The translations under genes and the position numbers were made by a program. From Ophiosphaerella korrae (Eukaryota; Ascomycota; Dothideomycetes; Pleosporales; Phaeosphaeriaceae), in contig JALNQF010000050.1 in the NCBI GenBank assembly GCA_028456385.1, forward strand, positions 62,001 through 126,000: a stretch of DNA of 64,000 bases, given 5' to 3'. This document shows, piece by piece, positions 21,620 through 33,620 of the stretch (the first letter of the stretch is position 1; every line of letters starts with the position of its first letter). The notes under the pieces were generated by a model. The model did not search any database and was not told where the DNA came from. It saw only the letters and a program-made list of their open reading frames with translations.

Positions 21620-23846
21620 ATGGCGCATCCTCAGCCAAGCGACCCATTGGGTCCGCCGTCGAGCAAGCGACAGCGGACTGCAGCCATGTATAATCGCAGG
21701 CGGGCCGTGACGGCCTGTGAACCATGTCGACGGCGCAAGACCAGATGCGACAACGTCAGGCCAATTTGCGGGTTTTGTACTGCCAATCAAGGTCGCTGCA
21801 CCTATCCGGATAATGCAGGTGGCACTGATTATGCGACGTATGTTGTATGTTGTGCTAGATGTGACCAACACTGAAGACCTGATGTGTTAAGGTACGACCC
21901 TGCTAGCCTGGCGATCCTGGATCGCATTAATCACGTGGTCTCATTGCTCGAAGCTCGCCCATCGCCCGACCAGACATCTCAATCTCATCATGCAGATATT
22001 CCCTCTTCACAAACGCCAACATCAGACGCGCGCTTGTACGTGGCGCCGGCGGAACGATGGGAAGACAACATCCAGGACCTCGAGCCGACATGCATACCAG
22101 CAATGATGGATGATGACCTTTTTGGTCGCACAGACGCTCCCGGCTATCCTGCTATCTTGATCAACTGTGAAAGTATTTTGAAATGGCCTATTTTTAGCGC
22201 GTCTGATCCTCCCATTCACTCGTTCGTGCTTGACCGTGCCGCCACCGGCGACAATAGTGTGGATCCAACTAGTGCAACAACCATGGGTCTCCATCGAGGC
22301 ATTCAGGAGAAAGATTTCAAAAACCTCTCAAGAAGATTCCTTTCGCACGTACATGTCAAGAATCCTGTTCTGGAAGTAAGTGAGTACAAGAGATTCGTGA
22401 AAGAAGCAGTCGAGCAAGGTCCTCGTTGGGATGGCCCCTCGTGTCTCGTGGTGAGTGTATCGTATTTCCTTAGTATCAGCTCAGTTGAATTTAAAAGATA
22501 TACCCTGCTAAGCATGCTCCAGCTTATCACATTTGCTCTTGGGTGCTTATCAGAGCCCTTCGATCCGACTCATGGGTCATACTCAGCTAGTCCGCAGGAG
22601 CCGTTGAATCTCTCGAACTACAACACCATCTCCGCCGCCGATATGAGCATAGCTCAAAGCTACTATGAAGCAGCGCAGAAGCGGCTTGGCTCGCTCAATC
22701 CATCACATCTCTATGTTCAGTGTCTGTTTCTGTTCGGTGTGTTCGAAATGTATTGTCTCCACCCTTTGCGAGCTTGGAACTATTTCAATCAGGCTTGCGT
22801 CCAGTTTCGGAATCTACTATGGTGCAAACCACGAGGGCAATCGATAATAAGAATATACGACGATTCATCACCCAACAACCCCGTCTCGAAGACAATGCGC
22901 CATCTCGAGCAGCGATTGTATTGGTCTTGTCTCAAATCAGAGTTGTAAGTCTCTTCTAGATTCACTACATCATATATTTGCCATCTCAAAAATCTTACAC
23001 GTGCGATCATATAGGGAGTTGAGATACGAGATTCCGCTGCCTCAAAGCGGGCTAGCACACTTGAAACATCCAGACAACTTTCCATCTCCTCCAATAAGGT
23101 TCTGCTCTCCGACGAGCAGCATGGGTGAGTCGACAAATGCGCTAGCCGATGAAAAAAATCTAGATGAGCAGCGAAGCTGGTTTTACTATTTCGCCGAGAT
23201 CTCTCATCGCAGGATGATGAATCGCGCCATCATGGTCATGACGTCGCGTGACAGGGAACAGAACGAAGGTTGGATCCATGACGTTTTGTTAAATTTCCAG
23301 CATGTGAACGACATGAATGATCAGATTGATGTTTGGTGAGTCAGGCCCCACCATGTTCTCACACTCTATCCCACACTAACCCCAATCTCTGAAACCAGGT
23401 GCTCCCACGTTCCACCGTCGATAGATCGAGAAGTCTCCGACCATGAATTAGCACATTTCGTCCAGATAAGAAGCGTTATGTGCCGGGAATGGGTACATAG
23501 ACCGTTCTTGTATTATGCCATCCACCAACCCAGGAACGATCCTTATTTAAAACAGGCATTGCCGTTGGCCGAGAGGTGTCTTGAGTATTGCGTCAAGCTC
23601 ATCTTCCAATCTCCAAAACACCGCCAACATGGGACTTGGTACGTCTGCCGATCATCAATCTCAAGAGCGCTTTTGCTGCTTGCCGCAGCCAGAAGCGGGC
23701 GATTCGACCTTCCGCAAGGCTGGGAAGAAGCACTGCAATCCGCGAGGGAAATCCTACATGCGTACAAAGAAGAAGCCCCGGACTTGCAGCAAGCCTCTAT
23801 CGTCCTGGATTCACTCATCTCCACTATTTGCAATTTATCTACATAA
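21620..23846 (+). CDS. Zn2Cys6 transcription factor with fungal-specific domain
   Basis: The start at 21620 is followed by a basic stretch (SSKRQR, NRRRAV) and the zinc cluster CEPCRRRKTRC....CGFC......C. The first intron (21838-21891) joins DYAT to YDPASLAIL in frame. Further introns lie at about 22450-22520, 22945-23015 and 23335-23399. The middle part (LITFALGCLSEP, YYEAAQKRLG, LYVQCLFLFGVFEMY, NYFNQACVQFRNL, RLYWSCLKSEL) is the usual middle homology region. The C-terminal third holds HRPFLYYAIHQP and ends at 23846. It should be a nuclear regulator binding CGG-type sites. Its place between the oxidoreductases and the gentisate dioxygenase makes it the natural candidate regulator of this block. 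Confidence 0.88.
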
Positions 23847-23878
23847 ATCATCACACTATTAGGGATGAAACCGGTTTC

Positions 23879-24926
23879 TCACGGATGCCTCAATCCCAGC
23901 AGATCAAGGAAGGGACTGTCATTTACAGCCACTAAATATGCCTCCTCTTTGCCCGAGTCGTTGAAATGCTGGACTTTTGACCATGTTGGTACGGCAAACG
24001 TGTCTCTTGACTCCCAATTGAAAGTATGGCGCTCCCCCGAGGGCGTCTCAATTACTGTATGTCCTTTACCCTCGTAACAATGATATATAAAGGACGAACT
24101 GTCTTGGGCGACATTACTAGACCTCCCGGGACTAATGCGCTCTGCTTGCATTCCAAGTGTGGTGGAAAGCGGCTTGCCGTCCTTCGTCTTGTAGTGATAG
24201 ATGGCATAGTCCCCACTCTGGCTTCTCAACTCCTTCTCAACAGGTTCCCAAGGGTGACGCCAATCAGATGCATCACAAGGACTATGCCGTAAAAATCAGC
24301 TTGTATGCAATCAAAACCGATAATCGCCACGATAGGGCCAGTACTTACGTGCTCGGATACCGTTTTTCAGCATATCCTTCGGCGAAATGCACGCGAGCAT
24401 AGGTAAAAAGCGGCAGGTTGAGCATGTCCAGCCAAATAACGGGCTTATCACTTTCGTTACCATGGTCATGCCAATGCCATGTAGGCGTGATGATCACGTC
24501 CCCGCGTTTCAAAGGCATCTTTTCGCCCTCAACCGCCGTGAAGCCCTCGCCATCGATGATGAACCGGCATGCGACCGCAATGTGCCGATGTGCAGGCGCG
24601 GTCTCGCCCGGATTCACTATTTGTAGACCACCGTAGATGGTGTCGGTCGTGTGTGGGGATGCTGGGTGTCATGAATAAGTGTCTGCGATCCAAAAGCGCC
24701 ACCGGGAAGACCTACGCATGTTTGGGTTCACGAGCATCAGTACACGCCTCTCAGCTTGCTCTTCCGGTACGAGCCTAGCGGCTGTTTCCAAGTCTGGAAG
24801 CGACGTGGAATACTTCCACATGTGAGGTTTAGCGGTTGGATTAGGATTCGGCGGAACCATGGCGTTCATCCTATTCCAGAGAGGCTCAAGGCCCTTGGAT
24901 GGAAGCCCAGCGAGATACTGCTCCAT
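23879..24926 (-). CDS. Gentisate 1,2-dioxygenase-like cupin protein
   Basis: Three exons (24716-24926, 24349-24661, 23879-24281) join in frame to 308 residues from the ATG at 24926. The N-terminal part reads GLEPLWNRMNAMVPP and HMWKYS. The first cupin holds NPGETAPAHRHIAVACRFIIDG and TPTWHWHDHGN, matching the Fe(II)-binding histidines of gentisate and related salicylate dioxygenases. The second cupin holds WRHPWEPVEKEL, FIYHCYEGKGHTVIETPSG and PTWSKVQHFNDS. The enzyme would open gentisate (2,5-dihydroxybenzoate) to maleylpyruvate. Family members are usually somewhat longer at the N-terminus, so a short upstream exon (for example ending in ATATCAG) is possible. It is divergent from the FAH-family hydrolase at 25371, which would act downstream. 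Confidence 0.85.
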
Positions 24927-25370
24927 GATTTCCCCAAATTTGGTCCTGATATTTTCGCGCGTTGTTTAGAGGGGAATTGTGCTCTGGTGAGTATGTCAAC
25001 CACGATTCCTTCGTCTTCGGGATAAGAGGCGAGTTTCAAGGACGAATGATCAGCTCGAGACCAGTTCTCCACCACCAGAGAGAGGACCACATAGTAATTG
25101 AATGAGCGATTATTGTCCCGCCGGGGAATACTCAATCCACTCACCCCCGTTCCGGTATTCTGTCGGGAACTCGGATCATCCTGGCAGTAGTCAAGGATTA
25201 GAGTGGAGCTTACTGGTCCCGACCGGAGCGTTGTCTCATTGGCCGGTGTTCTCTAAACCAAGCTACGATACTCCCCGAGCGACAACCTCAAATCTTCAAG
25301 AACCGTATAACCATCGTAGTCCTGGAAGATCTAAAGAGCATTACTTCTCACTTCAACACACGTCGCTGCA
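24927..25370. promoter_or_regulatory. Divergent promoter region of the dioxygenase and the FAH-family hydrolase
   Basis: The 444 bp between the two start codons must drive both genes of the putative ring-cleavage pathway. It contains CGG and CCG triplets, including CTTACTGGTCCCGACCGGAGCG near 25210-25230, which could suit a Zn2Cys6 dimer. No site is proven. Confidence 0.55.
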
Positions 25371-26306
25371 ATGTCTTCACAAACTTGGACCAGCCTTATT
25401 CGCTTCGTGGACGACAACGGCAAGGAGGCCTTTGGCGAGCCTTGCGCCGAATCAGAGCACGAGATCACCAAGCTTCTCGCCAATGGTAATCTTTTTGCCG
25501 TCGAGTACAAGGGCGATACTCCCGTGACTGCTACAGTACGGGGCGACAAGGTCCATGTTAAAGCACTGTTGAGCCTATTCAAACCGTCGGATGTTCCCAT
25601 CATTCGCTGCATCGGCCTGAACTACATCGCACACAGTAAGTTTCACATGTCTTGCCTAGTTTGGGAAGCCCGCTAACATTCCTCTCTAGTCAAAGAGGGT
25701 GGTCGCACACCACCACCATATCCCTCAGTCTTCATAAAACCCGCCACCACAATCGCCGGCCACGATGAAGACGTCCCCATACCAAAGATTGCGCAAGACG
25801 GCACAGTCGACTATGAGGGCGAACTAGCCGTCGTCATCGGCAAAACGGGCAAAAACATCGCCAAGTCCGACGCTCTTTCCTATGTTGCCGGCTACTGCGT
25901 GGCCAACGACGTCTCCGCCCGCGGCTGGCAGCGGGATCCCAAGAAAGCTGGTGGCGTCCCGCAATGGTGCTTCAGCAAAGGCTTCGACAAGTTTGCACCC
26001 TTAGGCCCCATGCTCGTGTCTCCGGCGCTTGTTGGCAACGCGTCGGATTTGCAGCTGCGCACTCTTGTGAATGGCGAGGAGCGCCAGAATACGAGCACCG
26101 GAGACTTGCTTTTTGGCGTCGAGGATATTGTTAGCTTTGTGAGTCAGGGGACTACGTTGGAGGCTGGTACGGTCATTCTTACCGGTACGCCGTCTGGTGT
26201 TGCCATGGGCATGAAGGAGCCGAAGTACCTCAACGATGGCGACGTTGTGGAAGTGAGCATCAGCCGGCTGGGAAGCGTGAGGAACAAGGTGGTGTTTGGG
26301 AATTAG
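25371..26306 (+). CDS. FAH-family hydrolase, probable fumarylpyruvate hydrolase
   Basis: Two exons (25371-25635 and 25690-26306) join in frame to 293 residues. The N-terminal part has RFVDDNGKEAFGEP. Then IRCIGLNYIAH leads across the intron to IKEGG, PSVFIKPATTIAGHDEDVPIP and VDYEGELAVVIGK, whose acidic residues bind the metal. VAGYCVANDVSARGWQ, STGDLLFGVEDIVSFVSQGTTLEAGTVILTGTPSGVAMG and LNDGDVVEV complete the fumarylacetoacetate-hydrolase fold. With a gentisate dioxygenase next door the best guess is cleavage of fumarylpyruvate (or directly maleylpyruvate) to fumarate/malate and pyruvate. No maleylpyruvate isomerase gene is seen in the window. Cytosolic. Confidence 0.88.
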
Positions 26307-26386
26307 GCTACTGAACGATTTAAATAATTTCAACAACGGGTTCCAGATTGATAAATAGATTCTTTTTCTCTTGTCTCGTTGCTATT

Positions 26387-28909
26387 TCATCGTTCTGTCA
26401 GCGGCCCCCACACAGCGTGCATATCATTCAGCCATGCTAAGCTATTCGCATCGAAGGCAAAGTCAGCCGGCTGAAGCTGCTCAAAATCAGCAGACGCAAA
26501 CGGGAACTCGTCCACCGGCTGTAGCAGAAGATTTGTATCGTGCTCCGTAACCGTTGACTGATCCTGACCATCTTGCTCATTTGCCCTAGCCGTACCGGCT
26601 CGCGTTGATGTGCCGGAGCTTGCTCCAGTGCTGTTCTCGTGTAATAGTAGCTTGGATGATAACATGTGCAACGCCGCTACGCATCTGCGCGCGGAGTATC
26701 CGAATTTCTCGTGCGCCTGGAGCACCGACATGGACTGGCTCCAGGCTTTGCCGAGAACGGACGCTGGAAACACTTCGGGGCGCAGGTTGGCGGCAATCAG
26801 CAACGTTGCTGCTGTGTACGCGTAATATACACGATACCACCATACGGGAAGAAGTCCCACCGTTTCATCTTCGGTCTGGTACTCTTGTAGGACGGAGATT
26901 AGGCTTTTGGCTGTGTCGACGCACAGGGAGGCTGATTGCTGTATTATGCGAGCCTGGAGACTGTCGTTATGACCTGATGACTCTGTGGAATGAGCGAGGC
27001 AGAATCTAGTCAGAGAAGGCCTTAATAGAAGGGTTCTTGCATGTAAGAACCTAGATGGGATGACGTAGTTAGCAGAAGAAAAAGCGACTTGTAGATTGGC
27101 TGAATCGCATTACCGTATGTGCAGTACCACGGCTTGACGATGGGCCGTTTCACCCCTTTCTTCGGCTGTGTGCAATTTCAGAAGTTCAGGAAGACTGTGC
27201 TGCCATTTCTGTAAAGCCCCATCGAGCTGGATCACGATGGCGAGGTCTTCGTCTTCACCGCTGAGTTCGCGATTGTGAGGGTTTGCCACGCATTTAGGGA
27301 GAGGTCCGTCCTCGCTGTAGTAGACTGCCAGGATCGTCCGATACATGATCTCGTAAAGTTCCACTGATTTCACGAAAAGAGAAGCGTGTTCCGGTGCATT
27401 TCCTAAAATAGAGCTATATGCCTCGCCATTTGAGGGTTGGTTGAACAATGGCAATGGGACACGCTGGGCGACATGCGATGGGATCATGGCGGGTCTACCA
27501 TGTGTCATAGCAACAGCACTTTCGCTTTCAGTACGATTCGTTTTAGAATTTTGGCGATCAACTCACCGATCCATTAAAACACAACCATGCCAAATCCTAC
27601 GGAGTAACTCGCGTTCGTCAGAGTTAGGACAATCTGCAGAAGCATCGGGCAGATGAAGACCAAGTCCTTGTGCCATGCGAACGGCTGATCCGACGACCAT
27701 CCAGGTCTGTTGAGGATAATCGGTGCTTTGCAGATATTGGCTCACCAACAAAAGATATTGGACCTGTTCAATGGTGCCAGAGTGCCAGATGTTCAAGGGC
27801 AGCAGATCCTGCGCCCGCTGGAAGAATTGGGCGCTGGCTTCATCTCTCTGCGCCGGAGTCAAAGATTCGGTCAACCGGATGGAAAGTGCGAAAATGGTAT
27901 TCAGCGTAGCAACAAAGACATGCTCTTCTATGTCTGTAGGCGTTCCCGCAAAGATAGCTTCATAAGAACTGTCCCACCTTGACTTATGTAGAAATGGATA
28001 GAGGGGATCGACGTATTTCCAATAAAGACCCATAAGATGATCTGCTTGTCTGCGAGCGGGCAAGACGTAGTCAGCAACTGACGGTGCGTCCCTTGTGATG
28101 GCATGCGTTGCAGATGCAGGAGATAAGGTTATACGAGCTGCTGACGCCGAACCTGTTCTTCCGAGACGAGCGTCCAGGGCTTTTTTTATCTGCGCGGTGA
28201 ATGATCCAGCACTGCTACTACCAAAGAACTCGCGGGTTTTTGTACCTTGTTCCGGAACTGCTGTCATGGAATCTAAGATGGAAGGACTAACGGCTGTCGC
28301 GTTCGCCCCTGATCTGGCGCTCGTTGCATAACTCTCTATAGACCTACTGCTCAAGGTTCCTGCAGGAGATTGTGTTGCCACTAACGATTCAGTACCCGGA
28401 TCTTGTCTGGATGAGATACGCTGGTAGCCTGGACCAGAAGAATTGACTGGGTCCGTTCCTCGGCCGTGTGACAGACCACCGCGATCAAGTACTTGTGGAG
28501 GTTCCTGAGCTGGAGGGAAAGAGGGAACATGGCTAGGATGATTGGGTGCAGCAGCCGAAGGCCGTTGTGGTCCTGACAGGCCGGCACTTTGACTATAGCT
28601 GCATGTTTCTCGCAGATGCAGTTTTCGAGAGCAACTACCACATGCTGTCACTTATCAGCAACAAGTCATGACTACCTATATCAGAGAAAGGATTGATCAG
28701 ATCCATCTGCAAATGTCTGTGTGCGTAGCGACACCACCATGTCTCCGATGACATAGAACAGGAGGCTTACCAGGGCGTGCGCCATCGCATTTCACCTTCC
28801 GCATCCGACACGTGGCACAAGCTACATCGATCTTTACCCGCTTGGGACGCGGAGCAGATGCGGGTTCGATCGGAACCTGCAGGTGCTCATGGAAGACTTG
28901 GAGTGGCAT
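26387..28909 (-). CDS. Second Zn2Cys6 transcription factor with fungal-specific domain
   Basis: The in-frame ATG at 28909 opens exon 1 (28771-28909). The zinc cluster VACATCRMRKVKCDGARP is completed across an intron (28645-28770) by ACGSCSRKLHLRETCSYS, a split common in this family. The long second exon has a Ser/Pro-rich linker and the regulatory domain: HLMGLYWKYVDPLYPFLHKSRW, YLLLVSQYLQSTDYPQQTWMVVGSAVRMAQGLGLHL, ELLRRIWHGCVLMDR, then across an intron near 27524-27567 MTHGRPAMI. The C-terminal exons (27110-27508 and around 26387-27000) contain GLLPVWWYRVYYAYTAATLLI and end at 26387. It lies back to back with the FAH-family gene's 3' end. A two-regulator arrangement is common in fungal catabolic clusters. 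Confidence 0.87.
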
Positions 28910-29250
28910 TATCAGAAGACGTTCGGAACTGCTTGAGCAGGGTGCAAGCAGCAAGATGATGCCTCGCTCGGATCAAGGAACAAGCATTACTTTCAATTAT
29001 TGGGCACATGTGGAATTTCCAAACCAAGTGTTCCGATGCCGTTCCCGTTCCGAAGTTCCTCCGCACCAAGGGCGCGATCATCCCTCGCCTAGACTCTTTT
29101 AGTGCTGGTGTAACTAAAGAGGATGGCTAGGACTGAATAGGATTAGTGTGCACAGTGAGGGATCTGAATCTGAATCCCGGGGAGAAACGGATTATGTTCT
29201 TCTTGGATTAGAAAACTAGCATCCCAGCAACCATGCACAACGCCTTTCCT

Positions 29251-29816
29251 TCAATGGCGCGCTTCTTCCCACTGTTCGGCGCCTTCAATTGGTCTCACCC
29301 ATACCGGTCGGTTCTTGGTATATATCTCCACAGAAGGGCAGAAGTCGAGGCTAGATCGGGGCGCGTCAGTATCGACTGGTTGTGACGGCTAACTCGGTAC
29401 TCACCCTCCATCCAGAATAGCAGTGCGGATCATCAGGTGCGTTCCAGCTGCCGATGCCGGTACCGTCCACAAGGTAACTGCGCACTGCCGACAAAAGTAC
29501 TTGTGCTTAGGCGCTCCGCTCCCAGTATCGGTGGATTGGAACTTTGCGATGCTATCTCCGCCCGTCGTCTTGACATCGCTGTGAGCGAACTTTGCGATCT
29601 GGTATCGAGGACTTTAGAAAAATTGTTTTCGATATTAGGTTGTAGCCATGCGAGACGTACGACTTGATGGGTGCTGCCAGCATTCTTGCGGCAATGCTCA
29701 CAAGAGCATGTCAGGACAGCCAACGGTTCCGAAGTAATGGAAATACCGACAGCACCACAGAGGCACTTTCCAGAATAGGGAGCTACCATCTTCAGGCCAG
29801 ACGAAATTTGCTTCAT
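29251..29816 (-). CDS. GFA / Mss4-like domain protein
   Basis: Three exons (29661-29816, 29405-29598, 29251-29350) join in frame to 149 residues. Zinc ligands are visible as GKCLCGAV near the start, SCEHCRKNAGS, and YFCRQCAVTL. The C-terminal PSVEIYTKNRPVWVRPIEGAEQWEEARH is typical of the family named after the glutathione-dependent formaldehyde-activating enzyme. Most fungal members have unknown substrates, so the family name should not be read as formaldehyde metabolism. The ATG at 29816 gives a nine-residue extension before MVAPYSGKC; the inner ATG at 29789 is an alternative start. It is divergent from the beta-glucosidase at 30350. Confidence 0.8.
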
Positions 29817-30349
29817 GCGCTTGTTTCCGCATTAACCAGCCCCTTCTTAAGAACCCCTCTTTCAGACGCTCAAACCCTCCATCGTGCAAGTCACCCGAAA
29901 TTCTAGCAGTCTGATTCGCACGGATACACCCGCACCTCGGAATCATTCGAGTTTACTCAGGCGGCTACTTTCTTGTTCGGAGTAGCTAGTGCAAGCCTTG
30001 CTGGGAGCCTAGCTAGTACAATGAGGTCTAGTAGTCCATGCCAAGAGCAAAGCCCTTGTATCGCATCACTCAGATTGATTCTGCCTAAATTACATGTATC
30101 ATGCATCAAAGATGATCCGAGTGGACAGCCGTAGTTGCAACGCTCTCGGGGAGTGTCGGGCTTTTCTACATCATCTCGCTCGGAGAGTTTGGCTGTTGTG
30201 GGCTAACTCTGTCAGGCTCTTTGGGTTCCGGATCGGTAACTACATGAGTCGACTTCCGTCACGGCGCTGAAGCATTGACAAGATAAACTTGAGCGTTTAC
30301 TGGCTTCGCAACACTTTATCGGCCACTCGTCTATTTGCGATCATCCACA
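29817..30349. promoter_or_regulatory. Divergent intergenic region between GFA-like and beta-glucosidase genes
   Basis: The 533 bp hold the promoters of both flanking genes. A CGG-rich stretch occurs near 30128-30270 (GTCGGGC, CTCGGAGAG, CCGGATCGG), possibly sites for Zn2Cys6 regulators. No coding region. Confidence 0.45.
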
Positions 30350-32991
30350 ATGGCCGCTTCTACCAGTCTTGAAACAATCTTAGGCAAATTGACCCTGGAG
30401 GAGAAGGTACCCTTCCCAAATTCGGTCTTGGAAGAGGCAAACATCAGCGTGCTTGGCTTATGTAACTAGATCAGTCTGCTCGCCGGAGGAACATTTTCAG
30501 CCACAGCAGCGATACCTGACAAAGGTGTACCATCAGTCAAGGTGAGTTGGAAACTCGGGGCCTATCAAGACCACTGGCCCTGATGTATGTACATTAGACT
30601 GCAGATGGCCCAAACGGAGTACGGGCAGCGGCAATTGACCAGGACATCCGCTCAGCATGCTTCCCAGCTGCTTGCAGCGTCGCATCGACCTTCGACGTCG
30701 ATATCGCGAAAAAGATAGGAAAAGCATTGGCAGTAGAGGCCCGAAGCAAGGGAGCGCAATGTATCCTCGGCCCTACCGTTTGCATTCATCGATATCCTTT
30801 GGGTGGTCGCAACTTCGAAAGCTTCAGCGAGGATCCTTTCCTTGCAGGAAAACTCTCTTCGCAGGTCATCCAAGGTCTTCAGAGCATGGGCATTTCAGCC
30901 ACTATCAAGCACTTTGTTGGCAACGAACAAGAAACCCAAAGAACGACTGTTGATGAGACTATCAGCGAGCGGGCATTGCGCGAAATTTATCTTCGTCCGT
31001 TTGAGATTGCCGTCAAAGAAGCTAACCCATGGGCTATTATGACCGCCTACAACCTCATTAACGGCACACACTGTGATAGCCATTCCTGGTTATTGCAAGA
31101 CGTGCTGAGAGGCAGAGATAATTGGGGATGGAGCGGTCTCGTCATGAGTGACTGGGGCGGTACAAACTCTATCTCAGATGCCTTAAACGCTGGCCTAGAT
31201 CTGGAAATGCCGGGCCCTCCAAGGATCCGGAAACCGGGTAAAGTACTGGAGGCAGTGGAGCAAGGGGTGGTCTCGGAGAGCACTATTGACGATCGTGCCC
31301 GGGAAGTTCTGAGATGGGTTCTCAAGTTGAAGGCGCTAGAGGAGGCGGCTGACTTGGGCGCTGCTGCGGGTCCGGGAGAGCAATATGGTGCGTTGATTCG
31401 GGACGCTGGAGCCAAGGGAATGGTTCTTCTAAAGAATGATTCGAACATCCTTCCTCTGAAGAAAGAAAGTCTGCAAGGGAAGAAGATTGCGCTCATCGGG
31501 TTTGCTAAAGATGCCATGGCCCACGGAGGAGGCAGTGCCAGTGTCAACGCATACTACAAAGTCTCACCCTGGGAAGGGTTGCAGACGGCCCTAGGAGACT
31601 CGGTCGATTTCTCCTTTGCCAAGGGCGCTCACCGTGAGCGTCTTCTGCCGCCGATTAAGAAAGAAGATACCTGCGGCTCTGTCGTCGGTCTTGATGGCCA
31701 GCCAGGCTTCACTAGGCTTTTGTTCCAACATGGCCAGCCCGATCCCTGCTCGACTCTCCACGGCTATTCAACTTCCGCGTACTCTCCTCTTGGCTCGAAC
31801 GAGTCCTTTTGGAAAGCACTAGAGATTGTGGGAGACTTTACGCCGGCCGAAACGGGTGTCCATTATTTATCCTGCTCTGGTCTTGGCCCGACAACACTTG
31901 TAGTCGACGGCGAAGTTGTTTTCGAACAAAAAGGCAATTGCGCCGATCCCATGGGTTCTCTTTTCTTGGCCGCTCCCGAAGAGGAAATAATGCACGAATT
32001 TGTCGCAGGGAGGACATACCGCCTATGCATTCGCAGCAACCCGCCTGTTAACATTGGTCTTGAGATTCTCGAAGGCCGCAGCGGTGTTCGTGTGGGCTTT
32101 TCCCTTGGATCCGTCCACGACGCCGATCTTCAAGGCGAGGCGGTTCGAGTCGCACAGGACGCCGATATCGCGATCGTATTTACCGGTCATGACCCCCAAT
32201 GGGAGACCGAAGGTCGCGATCAAGACTCGTTCAATCTCCCACGGAACCAGAACGAGTTGGTGTCGGCCGTCGCAGCAGCGAACAAGAACACCATTGTCAT
32301 CAATTCCACGGGGGTTGCCATTTCGATGCCTTGGCTAGGTCAAGTCAAAGGCGTGATGCAAGCTTGGTTCTCAGGCCAAGAGTGTGGTAATGCTATGGCA
32401 GATGTCTTGGTGGGAGTCGTTAATCCCGAAGGACGGCTCCCGGTAACGTTTCCCAAGCGAATCGAGGATTCTCCAGCGCACGGAAACTTCCCTGGAGAGT
32501 ATGTGGATGGGCAACTAAAGGTAGAGTATGCCGAGGGCGTATTTGTCGGGTACCGGCATTTTGATCGGATCGATCGCGAGAAGGTTAATTTTCCTTTCGG
32601 TTTCGGTCTTTCGTACACGGCGTTCGAATACAGTCCCTTGGAAATCAGCCAGGACGCCGCAAATCCTGACAGCTACACGATTCGAGTCAACGTTTCCAAC
32701 ACAGGGCACATGTTCGGTGGTACCCTGGTGCAAATATATGTTGGAACATCTAAATTACGGCCAGACCATCCAGTGAAAACGATTGTGGCTTTTGCGAAGA
32801 TTAGACTCGAATCCGGCAAGGCTCAGACTGTTCAGCTGCAGGTGCAAGTGCGAGATTTTGCATACTTCGACGAGAAGAAAAGCAAGTGGGTGGTAGATGA
32901 AGGGGAATACTCTTTTACACTTGGATCATCAGTGGCGGATGCTATTCAGGTCCAGCCTGTGTATATTAAGGGAAGAACATATGACCCTTGA
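30350..32991 (+). CDS. Intracellular GH3 beta-glucosidase with PA14 insertion
   Basis: Three exons (30350-30406, 30470-30541, 30598-32991) join in frame to 840 residues. The start reads ETILGKLTLEEKISLLAGG, and TADGPNGVRA and AQCILGPTVCIHRYPLGGRNFESFSEDP follow, all standard for the GH3 barrel. The nucleophile Asp is about residue 228 in LVMSDWGG. A PA14-type insertion follows (about residues 370-500, with GVHYLSCSGLGPTTLVVDGEVVF). The second catalytic domain has DPQWETEGRDQ, and a fibronectin-III-like domain ends the protein (VNVSNTG..GG..VQIYV). There is no signal peptide, so it acts inside the cell, probably on imported glycosides. The block's transporter and aromatic-ring enzymes fit a beta-glucoside of a phenolic acid as substrate. 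Confidence 0.93.
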
Positions 32992-33276
32992 GCGAGACGA
33001 ATCACCTTCCAGACATCGAATTTAGTACCGCAATACAATACGAAGATATTATTTACACTAAACAGTAGTTCTCAGCACGCCTTTGTCTATAGTTGACAAT
33101 AATGAGAACCACACCACATGCCCTCTCTGTGCACTCCCAACAGCCTGTGCGTAGAAGCGCAACACATTGGATCTGACCCAGGATGCAATAGCACAGTATG
33201 AAATAGTAAATGGCCTTACATTAAACCTTTGCCTTTTAGAAGATATCGAAGTCTCAGTCCGTGACTAAGGTGTTCG
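32992..33276. other. Intergenic, 3' flank of the beta-glucosidase
   Basis: No gene seen. The region presumably includes the polyadenylation site of the upstream gene. Confidence 0.4.
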
Positions 33277-33620
33277 ATGGCTTCCTCCCAGCTGGGACCT
33301 GTCCATTCGCGAATCCGGGAGGGCCCAATGATCGGCTTCACGACAACGAATCTACTAGAGCGACACCTCAAAGAGTACCATCCAGACAGAACAGACCGCA
33401 ATTTAACATTTACTGCTGAAGAGGAGATTAAGACAAGCGTGCGAGAGAATCAGTCAGAGCCTGGGCCGGGATTTGAGCTTGATCCTAACCTCCTGTACCC
33501 ACAATACCAAGAGCGCCTCGTGCAGCCCAGCCTAAGGAGCTAAGTAAACGTTGCAGAAAGCAATTTAATAAGAATTACAACTGGACGTCGCACCTCGCCT
33601 TGCATTGTAAAGACTAAACC
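33277..33620 (+). pseudogene. Possible C2H2 zinc-finger gene fragment
   Basis: An 88-codon frame contains FTTTNLLERHLKEYH, resembling the second half of a C2H2 finger. Directly after it, in another frame (about 33533-33620), the text CRKQFNKNYNWTSHLALHC also has finger-like Cys/His spacing. A frameshift separates the two and no complete protein can be built. The call rests on spacing of His residues only and is tentative. Confidence 0.3.

Noticed and set aside
24866..25144. Minus-strand frame of 92 codons overlapping the dioxygenase start
   Set aside because: It is in a different frame from the cupin exon and shows no homology. It could at most contain a short upstream exon of the dioxygenase.
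15895..33000. Secondary-metabolite biosynthetic cluster
   Set aside because: No PKS, NRPS, terpene cyclase or DMATS gene is present. The enzymes are catabolic.
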